Position numbers and translations under genes: made by a program. Positions 52,094 through 61,213 of a stretch of 64,000 nucleotides of DNA are shown here, in pieces. Within the stretch, counting starts at the first letter, position 1, and every line of letters begins with the position of its first letter. The DNA comes from Bacteroidota bacterium. GTDB lineage: Bacteria; Bacteroidota; Bacteroidia; Flavobacteriales; Weeksellaceae. The notes beneath the pieces are model-generated. The model did not search any database. It was not told the origin of the DNA and saw only the letters and a program-made list of their open reading frames with translations. The stretch covers positions 10,408 through 74,407 of the forward strand of contig JAEWYW010000040.1 of assembly GCA_023458535.1 (NCBI GenBank). Direction: 5' to 3'.

Positions 52094-53858
52094 AATATAT
52101 TCAGAAACCAACCTTATAGATGCTGTTCCATTTCACAATGGAATAAACATCATATTGGGCAAATACTCTGGGGATAAAGAAGCACGAGGGATTAATGGTA
52201 TTGGCAAATCTACGTTGGTCAGGCTTGTTGATTTTACCTTATTAAGCGGTAAAGCAGAAAAAAGATTTGCTCAAAAAAAGTATGACTTTTTACGTGATGA
52301 TGAACACACGATTACTTTAGAAATTGAAGTACAGGAACAAAAATATTTTATCAAGAGGGGCTTTGCCGATACAAAAAAAATATTTTTCGGGAAGCGACCG
52401 GATGCTCTTGATGAATATGAAAAATCTGAAATGCCGAAATTGCTGGAAGGGATATTTTTTCCGACAGAGAACAACGAAGTATTCTTTGAAGGAAAAAGAT
52501 ATGGAACGTTGATGGAATTTTTTGTTAAGGACGACTTGCAAAGTCAGCAAAGAGTTGACCCTTTAAATTTTGTTTCTTACAATGCCAATGCAAGAGAAAA
52601 GGCATTGTATAATTTTTATTTGCTAAATCTCCCGACAAAAACACTTTTAAAATATAACGAAGTATCTTCTGAATACGAAAGGTATAATAATACGGTAAAA
52701 TCCCTTTCAGAAAAGGTTAAAGCAGATACAGGTAAAGATATTCAGGAATTTAGAACAGAGCGGTTAAAGATTGAAAAAGACATTGCTGCACTCGAAGGCA
52801 GCCTGAAGGAATACAATTTTCTTGCTAATCACAAAGAAATAGAACAAAAATTAAATCAGGTTATATCTGAAATTAACGAGCAATCTGTCATCTATCATAA
52901 TACAAACCGGAAATTAGAAAAACTAAAATCCTCTTACAATGATGTGTCTTCTATCGACCTGGACAAAATTCGTAAGCTCTACAATGAAACCGTAGCAACA
53001 TTCGGCAACTTTGTAAAAAGGAGTTTGGATGAAGTTATAGACTTTAAAAAACAACTACTGACGAATAGGAATAAATATTTGTTGGAAGAAGAAAAGAAAT
53101 TACAATCATCAATCGACCAGAGTTTAACGCAGCTTGAAAAATTAGAAAAGAACAGGAGCCAATTATTTTCATTGCTAAAAGAGAGAGGTGCATTGGATAG
53201 GATTGAAAGCACTTATGAAAGATTAGTCAATGAAAAAACACTTTTAGAACGGAATACCTCAATTGTACGAGAAATTGACGAAATAGAAGAGATATTGGGA
53301 AACTCCAATATTGTTATCGCAGAATTAAAAAGAGATATTGTCAGCGAGCTAAATAAGCAGCAATCATACCTTGATGAGTTGAGATTGTTATTTCAGCAAA
53401 TTCTTGAAAATGCAATTTATTTAGATGAAGAATTTGACAACTCTTATTTTAATATCACATTAAACTCTACTTCGCCGAGAAACCAATTGCCTTTTAAAAT
53501 AAGTTTGGAAATCCCTAAAGCTGATGCGTTAGGACAAGAGCGTTTGAAAATCGTAGCGTATGATTTAATGGTCTTTTTAAAGAGCAGGATTGACAAGCGT
53601 AATATTCCGGATTTTCTTGTACACGATGGTGTATTTCACGCCATATCATACAAAACAATATCCAATGTCCTGAACTATATGTACCACAAATCAAACGAGC
53701 TGCATAACTTTCAGTATATCCTTACTTTCAATGAAGACGAAATTGATTTAAACGGGGATGAAAATAAGTTTGGCAAGTTCGATTTTGATTGGTCTAAACA
53801 AGTGATTGCTGAATTCTCAGATACCGAACAGGAAACAATTTTTAAACGATTTTTTTAA
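52083..53858 (+). CDS. DUF2326 SMC-like ATPase of the ABC-three-component system
   Basis: A 591-aa protein. Walker A GINGIGKST at 36-44 is followed by an SMC-like head, a long coiled coil (about 190-430), and the DUF2326 C-terminal half containing LVHDGVFHAIS. Such ATPases sense or handle DNA in ABC-3C systems and trigger the effector. It overlaps the middle component and abuts the next gene with no gap (stop 53856-53858, start 53859), which points to a single translation unit. Confidence 0.8.
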   Translation: MLIRIYSETNLIDAVPFHNGINIILGKYSGDKEARGINGIGKSTLVRLVDFTLLSGKAEKRFAQKKYDFLRDDEHTITLEIEVQEQKYFIKRGFADTKKIFFGKRPDALDEYEKSEMPKLLEGIFFPTENNEVFFEGKRYGTLMEFFVKDDLQSQQRVDPLNFVSYNANAREKALYNFYLLNLPTKTLLKYNEVSSEYERYNNTVKSLSEKVKADTGKDIQEFRTERLKIEKDIAALEGSLKEYNFLANHKEIEQKLNQVISEINEQSVIYHNTNRKLEKLKSSYNDVSSIDLDKIRKLYNETVATFGNFVKRSLDEVIDFKKQLLTNRNKYLLEEEKKLQSSIDQSLTQLEKLEKNRSQLFSLLKERGALDRIESTYERLVNEKTLLERNTSIVREIDEIEEILGNSNIVIAELKRDIVSELNKQQSYLDELRLLFQQILENAIYLDEEFDNSYFNITLNSTSPRNQLPFKISLEIPKADALGQERLKIVAYDLMVFLKSRIDKRNIPDFLVHDGVFHAISYKTISNVLNYMYHKSNELHNFQYILTFNEDEIDLNGDENKFGKFDFDWSKQVIAEFSDTEQETIFKRFF

Positions 53859-54671
53859 ATGGCAAACTATCAATTACCTCCTTTAAAAGATGAAAGGTTA
53901 TTTGAGGAACTCACTTGTGATTTATTCAATTTTGTAGAGAATACCTCGTCATATGAGAATACAGATTTTCAGACGTTTGGTGTGAAAGGACAAAATCAGA
54001 AAGGTATTGATGTCTTTTCTTCTAAAACAAAAACGGTTATACAGTGCAAATTGAAAAGTATTGGAAGAAAAGATGAAACTATAAGGAAAATTCTAATTCA
54101 GGATATAAATACTGATTTAGAAAAAGCAAGGGATTTAGCGATTGATTTCGACAAATTTGTTTTTGTTTCTACATTTCGTGACGATGCTCAAATACAGGAA
54201 TACCTAAATCAAATTAAAAAAGAACAGGAACTACCATTTCATTTATATTATTGGGGATGGGATACCATAACAAAACATATTGAACAATCAGAGGCTTTAT
54301 TACATAAGTATTTTCCAAAGTTTGTAAAAAAATCCAAGCCTATAAAGCCAAAAATTGAATTACCAGACGGAGCGTTAGGCAAAGAGCTTTCCAAGAAGAA
54401 CTATATTGATTATTTAAAAAAGCGATATGGCGATTGGAAACAAGTTGAATTAAACAAAAAAGGGGAAAAATTTAATTGGGCTGCATTCACTATTTCATTG
54501 TCTAAAAGATATAAAGCATCAGGGATTAATTATATTGATGTTCGACACTTTGATGATTTAGCATCGTATCTAAAAAGCCGAATTGATGGTACAATAATGG
54601 GAAAAGTGAACAAGTCTAAAGGAATAAAAAACTATTCTGTGTTTGAAGAGTTCTCGGAAACTGAAATCTAA
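53859..54671 (+). CDS. Mrr-like restriction-endonuclease-fold protein
   Basis: A 270-aa protein with a PD-(D/E)XK nuclease core in the first ~100 residues. Helix Glu lies in FEELTCDLF, Asp in GIDVFSS, and the Q-x-K element in VIQCKLKS, so all three catalytic residues are present. The C-terminal half (about 180-270) has RYGDWKQVELNKKGEKFNW and SLSKRYKASGINYIDVRHFDD and is not a domain I recognise. It starts directly at the end of the ATPase gene and lies 40 nt before the OLD gene, so it joins the two halves of the cargo. Confidence 0.75.
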   Translation: MANYQLPPLKDERLFEELTCDLFNFVENTSSYENTDFQTFGVKGQNQKGIDVFSSKTKTVIQCKLKSIGRKDETIRKILIQDINTDLEKARDLAIDFDKFVFVSTFRDDAQIQEYLNQIKKEQELPFHLYYWGWDTITKHIEQSEALLHKYFPKFVKKSKPIKPKIELPDGALGKELSKKNYIDYLKKRYGDWKQVELNKKGEKFNWAAFTISLSKRYKASGINYIDVRHFDDLASYLKSRIDGTIMGKVNKSKGIKNYSVFEEFSETEI

Positions 54672-54711
54672 AAATATTGGTAGATTTCAAACTTAAAAAC
54701 CTTATTTTCTA

Positions 54712-56853
54712 ATGTATATCTCTAAAGTCAGCCTGGTCAATTATAGGAATTTTGCAAATGCAAGTTTTCAATTCAACAAGGGAATAAATACCATAATCGG
54801 AGAAAACGGTTCTGGAAAAACAAATGTTTTTAGGGCAATAAGGCTGTTATTAGAAGATGCCTCCTTGCAATATGCTTATAAACTGACGGAAGGAGATTTT
54901 AACAGGTCTTTGGATAAGGGAAAATGGAAAGGTCATTGGATTATTATCAGTGTTGAATTTGATGAGCTTAACGATGAAGAGGCAATACAATCCTTGTTCA
55001 TTCACGGTGTTGGAGTTGCCGCAGAAGATTATGTAAAAAAAGCTACTTACAACCTTTTCTTTCGTCCTAAAGCTGACATCAGACAAAAACTTTCCGAATT
55101 AGCTGAAGGAGATGCAGTTGGATTACAAACGATACTCAATAGCATCACAATTCAGGATAATTACGAAACTTTCTTTACTGGAAAAAGCACTGCTGATTTT
55201 AATGACCCTAATGTATATAAGGAACTTGTAGGCGATTTTGAAAATGTGGTTTTCCCATCTACGATTGATGCTTCTAAATTTGGCTCTAAAATTCCGCATC
55301 AATTATCTGTTTCCAAAGAAATCTCTTTTACATTCATCCAAGCCTTGAGAGATGTAGTAAGTGACTTTCATAACAATAGAACTAATCCTTTACTTACTCT
55401 ATTGAAAAACAAAAGTGGAGAAATCAAAGAGGAAGATTACCAACCTATCAGCGATTTGGTTGAGCAATTAAATGAAAGCATTGAAGATTTGCCCGATGTA
55501 CAAAATATAAGGTCAGATATAAAATCAACCATTCAGGATGCCGTCGGTCTTACCTATTCGCCATCTTCATTATCCATTAAATCAAGTGTTCCCAATGAAG
55601 CCGAAAAATTGTTACAATCATTGAAACTTTTTATCGGAGAACCAGGCGAGGAATATGAGGGCGGTATTCACGAATTAAGTTTGGGAGGTGCTAATCTAAT
55701 ATTTTTAACCCTGAAATTACTTGAGTTTAAGTATAGAAAATCAAAAGATACATTTGCCAACTTCCTTATTATTGAGGAACCGGAAGCCCATATACATAAC
55801 CATATTCAAAAGACCTTATTTGACAAATTGGATTATGGAGATACTCAAATTATCTATTCTACTCATTCTACACAAATTTCCGAAGTAAGTAATGTTGAGA
55901 ATATAAACATCCTTGCAAAGAAATTAAATTTTGCGGAAGTATATCAACCATCAACTGGTTTAACACCTGAAAGCATCAATCAAATACAGCGTTATTTGGA
56001 TGCTGTAAGAACCAACCTGTTATTTGCAAGAGGAATAATATTAGTTGAGGGCGATGCAGAAGAGATTTTAATACCAATAATGGTCAAAAAAGTATTTGGT
56101 GTAAGTCTTGACGAACTTGGAATTAGCCTCATCAATATACGAAGTACAGGCTTTGAGAATGTAGCCCAACTTTTCCACGATAGCCGTATAAGAAGAAAAT
56201 GTGCAATTCTAACAGATTTAGATGATGCGATTTGTGATACAACTATTAATGACGATGATAGCGACCGATTAAAAAAATACAAGAGAAAAGTTGAGGCATC
56301 TAAACAAAAGGGATTAGAACGTAAAGCTAAATTAGATGTCTTTGAAGCAGAGAATGATTGGATAAAGGCATTTTATGCTGACTATACTTTTGAAGTTGAT
56401 TTTATAACCGAAGGCAACGAGGAGGAAGTAATAGCTATAATTGACCAAGTATATACAGACCAACCAACAAGAGTACAAGCTAAAACTGATATTGAAGATG
56501 ATGGTGTTGCGGTTTATGGAAAGCGAGTGCTTACAATGGCTAAACAGGAAGGTAAAGGTTGGTTTGCTATAATGTTAGGCAAGCATATTTCTTTTAAGAC
56601 GGAAATTCCAAACTATATAGTTGATGCCATTCTTTTCGCCAAAGAAACATACTCCAACAATATTATTGCCGACATCATTGAATATAGGATGAACAAACAT
56701 TTTTATGATGATGATGCTTTGGATTTTTCATCTTGTAGGGAGAGCCTAACGAAGTATAGAGCCGAAGAAGCAACTTTAGATGACCTTGCTTTTGACTTGG
56801 ACTTGGTAATACCAGATGACCAGCTATTAACATTCATAGATAAATTGAAATAG
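54712..56853 (+). CDS. OLD-family ATPase with TOPRIM nuclease (GajA-like)
   Basis: A 713-aa protein. The ABC-type ATPase has Walker A GENGSGKTN (30-38), signature LSLGGANLIF, Walker B FLIIEEPEAHIHNH and H-loop YSTHST. The TOPRIM nuclease follows: LVEGDAEEIL (Glu) and AILTDLDDAI (DxD). Class 2 OLD nucleases of this type occur beside UvrD-like helicases as the Gabija system. It is longer than the ~580-aa GajA I recall, with an extra C-terminal part. It ends 3 nt before the helicase gene. Confidence 0.85.
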   Translation: MYISKVSLVNYRNFANASFQFNKGINTIIGENGSGKTNVFRAIRLLLEDASLQYAYKLTEGDFNRSLDKGKWKGHWIIISVEFDELNDEEAIQSLFIHGVGVAAEDYVKKATYNLFFRPKADIRQKLSELAEGDAVGLQTILNSITIQDNYETFFTGKSTADFNDPNVYKELVGDFENVVFPSTIDASKFGSKIPHQLSVSKEISFTFIQALRDVVSDFHNNRTNPLLTLLKNKSGEIKEEDYQPISDLVEQLNESIEDLPDVQNIRSDIKSTIQDAVGLTYSPSSLSIKSSVPNEAEKLLQSLKLFIGEPGEEYEGGIHELSLGGANLIFLTLKLLEFKYRKSKDTFANFLIIEEPEAHIHNHIQKTLFDKLDYGDTQIIYSTHSTQISEVSNVENINILAKKLNFAEVYQPSTGLTPESINQIQRYLDAVRTNLLFARGIILVEGDAEEILIPIMVKKVFGVSLDELGISLINIRSTGFENVAQLFHDSRIRRKCAILTDLDDAICDTTINDDDSDRLKKYKRKVEASKQKGLERKAKLDVFEAENDWIKAFYADYTFEVDFITEGNEEEVIAIIDQVYTDQPTRVQAKTDIEDDGVAVYGKRVLTMAKQEGKGWFAIMLGKHISFKTEIPNYIVDAILFAKETYSNNIIADIIEYRMNKHFYDDDALDFSSCRESLTKYRAEEATLDDLAFDLDLVIPDDQLLTFIDKLK

Positions 56854-56856
56854 GCT

Positions 56857-58677
56857 ATGTTCATTTGGGAAAAAGGAAGTTTGAATGATGAGCAAGAAGT
56901 TGCAATCTTGGAGAAAGATAGTGTACTCTTGATTGCCTGTCCTGGTAGTGGAAAAACGAGAACGCTTACATACAAAATCGCTTACGAATTAAGCAGGCTA
57001 AATTCCAATAAAGAGTTCGTTATTGCAATTACATACACGAATAACGCTGCTGATGAAATTAAAGAACGGGTTGAATTATTGGGGGTTGATACTACACAAT
57101 TATGGATTGGTACAATTCACTCATTCTGTATGGAATGGATATTAAAGCCTTACCATCTGTATTCTGAAAGGTTGAAAAACGGGTTTAAAGTTTGTAATTC
57201 CTTTGATACTGAAAAGCTCCTAACCGAATTATGCAAAAAATATAGCAATCCAAAAGTTACTTTTTATGATTTTCAATATTATGCTACCATAAATGGTACA
57301 TATAAGTTTACATCAAAAAATAGTAATCAGAATAAGCATATCAAAGCTATTCTTCAAGAATATTTCGGAATATTAAAAGAGAATAATCAATTGGATTTTG
57401 AGCAGATACTTTTTTATGCTTATGAATTATTGAAATCAAAGCCAATCATTTGTACCGTCTTATGCAAATTATTTCCATTTATTTTGATTGATGAATATCA
57501 AGATACTAAAGAGATACAATACCATATAATATCAAAAATATTAAGTGCAAACAAAGGGTGTTCAAAAACATTAATTGTTGGCGACCCTAACCAATCTATT
57601 TATCATTCTTTAGGTGGTTATCCGATGCCAAAGGATGATTTGGAAAAACTTTTGGGGTTTAACTTGATACAGTTGAGTTTAGACAAAAATTACAGGTCAT
57701 CTGAAACCATAATAAATTACTTCGATTATTATAAAACATTTGCTACCCCTATTATAGCATTCGGAAACGAAAAAGATTATAATAGTTTAATCACATATAA
57801 CTTATCGGTTTCGTTAGATAATTTGATAGAAGAAATTGCAAAATTGATTTTGTTTAATGTCCGTGAAGCCGGAATTAGCCCTAATGAAATTTGTATTGCA
57901 GCACCTCAATGGGTTCAGATTGCAAGTATTACAAGGAAGCTAATGATTAGACTTCCGGATTTTAGTTTTGACGGACCCGGTATGGCTCCGTTTTCACGGG
58001 ACATTGAGAATTTTTGGTTTAAAGTTGCAAGAATTGTTTTGACAGAACCATCGCCCTATATGTACGTTCGTCGTTTACGTTGGAGTAAAGAAGTTTTGAA
58101 CGAACTTGATGCTGCGGGAGTAGATGTATCAAACTTATCAAACAAAGAGTTTTTGAAAATCTGCAATTCAATTGAAGTGAATGAAAATGATGGTTTAACC
58201 TACTTACGTTCTTTCTTTGAAAGAATTTGTGAAAGCCTGAAAATACAAATTCAGAATTTCCCGTTACTTGAAGAACATCACACATCATTTTTTGCAAGTT
58301 CTGAAAATAGAATACAAAGGCTTATTGACGAGGGAAATCCATTTATTGGAGAGATTGAAAATTTTAGAAAAGTTTTCAGGCAAAGAGATGGTATAACCGT
58401 TTCAACTATTCACGGCGTAAAGGGAGAGGAATATGATACAGTAATAGGTTTTGCTCTTCTTAATGATTATGTCCCACACTTCAACGATACAAACGGTTAC
58501 GAAAATTCTAAAAAATTACTTTACGTTTTAGCTTCAAGAGCAAGAAAAAATTTACACTTAATCTCTGAAACGTCAAGAGGGATAAATTATTACAATCCTG
58601 AAGGGAAAAGCCCTACACCTCATTTGCTCGAATATAATTATGAATATTCGATTGTTGCTCTTGACAATTCCGATTGA
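56857..58677 (+). CDS. UvrD/Rep-like superfamily 1 helicase (GajB-like)
   Basis: A 606-aa helicase: Q motif near 9-13, Walker A ACPGSGKTRTL (27-37), motif Ia TYTNNAADEIKER, GTIHSFC, Walker B ILIDEYQDT, VGDPNQSIY, motif IV LDKNYRSS, and STIHGVKGEEYDTV and YVLASRARKNL near the end. It is partner to the OLD nuclease, 4 nt downstream, matching the GajA-GajB order. It is last in the cargo, and 26 nt later the convergent traD gene ends. In Gabija, helicase and nuclease act together against phage DNA; that mechanism is inferred here. Confidence 0.85.
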   Translation: MFIWEKGSLNDEQEVAILEKDSVLLIACPGSGKTRTLTYKIAYELSRLNSNKEFVIAITYTNNAADEIKERVELLGVDTTQLWIGTIHSFCMEWILKPYHLYSERLKNGFKVCNSFDTEKLLTELCKKYSNPKVTFYDFQYYATINGTYKFTSKNSNQNKHIKAILQEYFGILKENNQLDFEQILFYAYELLKSKPIICTVLCKLFPFILIDEYQDTKEIQYHIISKILSANKGCSKTLIVGDPNQSIYHSLGGYPMPKDDLEKLLGFNLIQLSLDKNYRSSETIINYFDYYKTFATPIIAFGNEKDYNSLITYNLSVSLDNLIEEIAKLILFNVREAGISPNEICIAAPQWVQIASITRKLMIRLPDFSFDGPGMAPFSRDIENFWFKVARIVLTEPSPYMYVRRLRWSKEVLNELDAAGVDVSNLSNKEFLKICNSIEVNENDGLTYLRSFFERICESLKIQIQNFPLLEEHHTSFFASSENRIQRLIDEGNPFIGEIENFRKVFRQRDGITVSTIHGVKGEEYDTVIGFALLNDYVPHFNDTNGYENSKKLLYVLASRARKNLHLISETSRGINYYNPEGKSPTPHLLEYNYEYSIVALDNSD

Positions 58678-58703
58678 ATAAATAACAAAAGGAAGCCGTC
58701 TTT

Positions 58704-59339
58704 TCAGACAAACTCCCCAATGTCAAAATCACCCAAATTACTTTTCCGCAAGGTGGAAGAACTGTCGTCGCTTTCAGATGAAAGTGTGCTATCCAAAAGC
58801 TCGGCAATTTTTCGGGAAGCACCCTCAATGGAATTTTCCAGTAAGCTGAATAATTCGGTTCCCTGTAATTTCTGAACTATGGCTACCGCTGTTTCCTTTT
58901 GAGCCTGTTCCAAATTCTCTTTTTGGAGCAATGCCCCTACGGAGCTTAGTTCGTCATAGGTAACCCCTTGGGCAAAACCGTTATCGCCACCGGATATTCC
59001 GTACCTGTTCCATTCTTCTTCCTCTTCTTCCAAATCAGGCATATTGCTGAAAACTTCGTCCAGTTCTTCCTGCGGAATTTGAATGCTGACGTTTTCGTTT
59101 TCGTCGTATTCGATGTCTAAATTATCAGGGTTTATCTCCGGTTCCGTTATTTGGCTGTCATTGGCAGTGTTTGGCACTGAAAGGCTTCTTACTGGCTTGG
59201 GTTGCCCCATAATATCGGGCAGGTTCGGGTTAACTTTTTCCTGTTTGGACTTTTGCTCCGACCTTTTATGAATTACAATCTTATCCTGCAAAAGCAGGAC
59301 AATGACTATCAGCAGGCAAATCACAATTACTATTTCCAT
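58704..59339 (-). CDS. traD: TraD-like conjugative transposon protein
   Basis: A 211-aa protein with one N-terminal TM helix (MEIVIVICLLIVIVLLLQ) and a long charged, acidic cytoplasmic part (DEVFSNMPDLEEEEEEWN). It matches TraD of Bacteroidetes elements in order and type (DUF4122-like, from memory). Convergent with the UvrD-like gene; the stop codons are 26 nt apart with no clear terminator. Within its coding sequence lies a GGCAGTGTTTGGCA copy (59163-59176). Confidence 0.72.
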   Translation of the reverse strand: MEIVIVICLLIVIVLLLQDKIVIHKRSEQKSKQEKVNPNLPDIMGQPKPVRSLSVPNTANDSQITEPEINPDNLDIEYDENENVSIQIPQEELDEVFSNMPDLEEEEEEWNRYGISGGDNGFAQGVTYDELSSVGALLQKENLEQAQKETAVAIVQKLQGTELFSLLENSIEGASRKIAELLDSTLSSESDDSSSTLRKSNLGDFDIGEFV

Positions 59340-59350
59340 AATCAGATGCT

Positions 59351-59800
59351 TTAAAAAATGGGTTTAAACTTTTCGTTGAAATCATCGGTAATGGCTTTTT
59401 CAAACATTTCAAAATGATGTTCCAGTATGTTATCGAGATAGGCATACAGGGGTATAGCATCTTTACCGATTACCTGTACAATACGGGATAGCCGTTCGTG
59501 GTATTCCTGCCGGATATAGATACTTTTATCGCCCCGCTTTGTCATCGAATGGGTTTTCAAAAAGTGTTCGCCGTAGCTTCCGTCAAGGCTCTTCTTGGTA
59601 CGGTTTCTTTCCCTTTGTACAGGTTTGCTTTGTGGTAATTCATCCTGCCTTACCTCGTTTTGTATTTCTTCCTTTTCCTGCTCTTCGGCAGGTTCAGGCG
59701 GTAGCTGCAAACCGTCCTTTTTAACGCCGTCTACCATCAGGTTCATCATCAGCTCTTCGTTAATGTCCGGCGTAACTTTACGTTTATTATCTTTTTCCAT
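59351..59800 (-). CDS. TraB/TraC-like protein (DUF3408)
   Basis: A 149-aa protein with a charged, Pro/Gln-rich N-terminus and a C-terminal DUF3408 domain (SIYIRQEYHERLSRIVQVIGKDAIPLYAYLDNILEHHF). It belongs to the first genes of the transfer operon. Function not known; the domain resembles ribbon-helix-helix partner proteins. Gaps of 4 and 11 nt to traA and traD. Confidence 0.78.
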   Translation of the reverse strand: MEKDNKRKVTPDINEELMMNLMVDGVKKDGLQLPPEPAEEQEKEEIQNEVRQDELPQSKPVQRERNRTKKSLDGSYGEHFLKTHSMTKRGDKSIYIRQEYHERLSRIVQVIGKDAIPLYAYLDNILEHHFEMFEKAITDDFNEKFKPIF

Positions 59801-59804
59801 AGCA

Positions 59805-60572
59805 CTACGATTGAATGATGTTTAAAAATTCGCTGATGAACAGGTCTAACTGGCAGGCTTTCATCAAACGCTCATCGGGTGGCATTATCGTAGAACGGAA
59901 AACTGTTTTGCTGTCCACTTCACTTTCCTTGCGAAAACGGGTGCTGTTCTTGATTTGGCTTTGCATCAGGCTTAACCCCAGTTGCCCGATAAGCTGATTA
60001 TACACGTCATATAAGGGCGTGCTTTCCCTGCCGTCCACCTGGTTCCAAAACAGGTTAATGCTTTGTATGGAAGTTTCGCCTTTTTTCATAATTACATCCT
60101 GTAAAAGCTGTGTGAAGATGAGCGTACTTTCCATTACCACACGGTCTGCCGTGATGGGCGTGAAAATGTGGTGCATACCTGCCAATGCTTTCAGAATTCC
60201 GGGCGTGTTCACGGTTCCGGGCAGGTCGAAGAACAGCACATCAAGCGGAACAGGGGAAGTGTTTACAAATTCGTGCGCCGCATCGAGTACGCTATCCGCT
60301 TTGTGCTGCATAATGGGATAGGCTTTTTTATTGATGGTGGTAAACTGCTTATATGCCAGTTTTTTCAACGCCTCATTTTCCATTACCATTGCCAAATCAC
60401 GGGTTTTCATTTTCATCAGGCTGTGCTGCGGAAAATCCGCATCAAAAACAGCTACGTTGTAGCCCAACCGATAGTGCATCGTACTGGCGACAAGCGTGGT
60501 AAATGTGCTTTTGCCAACACCGCCTTTTTGAGAAGAAAAAGCGACAAACAGAGGTTTCTTTCTTGTGTCCAT
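59805..60572 (-). CDS. traA: ParA-family ATPase TraA
   Basis: A 255-aa ParA-like ATPase. The deviant Walker A FSSQKGGVGKSTFTTL (about 13-28) has two Lys, and FDADFPQHSL and FDLPGTVN supply the other motifs. In CTnDOT-type elements TraA is the first gene of the tra operon, probably helping to position transfer DNA. A ~760-nt gap with likely oriT and control elements lies upstream. Confidence 0.88.
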   Translation of the reverse strand: MDTRKKPLFVAFSSQKGGVGKSTFTTLVASTMHYRLGYNVAVFDADFPQHSLMKMKTRDLAMVMENEALKKLAYKQFTTINKKAYPIMQHKADSVLDAAHEFVNTSPVPLDVLFFDLPGTVNTPGILKALAGMHHIFTPITADRVVMESTLIFTQLLQDVIMKKGETSIQSINLFWNQVDGRESTPLYDVYNQLIGQLGLSLMQSQIKNSTRFRKESEVDSKTVFRSTIMPPDERLMKACQLDLFISEFLNIIQS

Positions 60573-60599
60573 ATTTTTAAAATTTAAAGTTTACATCTT

Positions 60600-60960
60600 A
60601 CTGTTTTCAGTCTTGCAGGCTTTCAGCCGTGCAGTCCTGATTTCGTGCTGTCTTTCTTGCAGGATAGCTATCAGGCTTGCCTGCGGGAATTGCTGATTGC
60701 CTGCTTTCCTGCTGTACAGCAGCAATGCTTTCATTCAGGCATCCTATCAGGCGTGATTGCGTTCTTGCATTCGTTCCGTCCGTCATTCTATCCATCACGC
60801 AGGCTTGATTGTCTGATAGCAGGCTGTCACGCTTTCCGTCATTCCTGCGCTCTTGGTTTCTTGCATTCCTGCAATCTTGCAGGCAGGATAACCTGCCATC
60901 TTGAATGTATGCCGTCTGCTCGTCCTGAAGCACGGGCTGCCTGCCTGCCTGTCAACATTC
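60600..60960. repeat. Low-complexity tract of short CCTGC/GCAGG words
   Basis: About 360 nt between traA and mobA with dozens of short copies such as CTTGCAGGAT, GCCTGC and TTCCTGC in both orientations. Overlapping ORFs (60607-60933 on minus, 60645-60998 on plus) have unlikely compositions, so I do not call a gene. It could be a degenerate tandem array or a protein-binding region beside oriT. Confidence 0.5.
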
Positions 60961-61002
60961 AGGGGCAAAGAACTCATCAAATTCAATCGGTTGTATAGCG
61001 GT

Positions 61003-61036
61003 GGCAGTGTTTGGCGTTCAGAGGCAGCATTTGGCA
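61003..61036. repeat. Two GGCAGYRTTTGGC repeats 20 bp apart
   Basis: GGCAGTGTTTGGCG (61003-61016) and GGCAGCATTTGGCA (61023-61036) share 11 of 14 bases at 20-bp spacing. The same motif appears upstream of the HTH genes (36897) and traE (50532) and inside traD (59163). Likely binding sites for one element regulator. Confidence 0.6.
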
Positions 61037-61131
61037 CTGTGTCACAGTGCAACGCTATCGTAAACAGGGCTTTACTTTGTATTGTGATTTTTATTAACGG
61101 ATTTATGCAAAGTCTTTTGACATATCAGGGG

Positions 61132-61168
61132 GTAACGGGAACGGCAACGAGCCGTTTTTCCCTGTTAC
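61132..61168. repeat. Hairpin upstream of the oriT candidate
   Basis: GTAACGGGAACGGC (61132-61145) pairs, with small bulges, with 61151-61168 around an AACGA loop. It lies 46 nt before the larger inverted repeat and may be part of the origin of transfer. Confidence 0.5.
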
Positions 61169-61213
61169 ATTCAATCCGTCCCGCAGGGCGGATTTTTGTG
61201 TTCACCGGAACAC

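Noticed and set aside
60607..60998. Overlapping ORFs in the CCTGC-rich tract (minus 60607-60933, plus 60645-60998)
   Set aside because: Both translations have odd, low-complexity composition and no recognisable domain, and the tract is built from repeats, so I treat it as non-coding.
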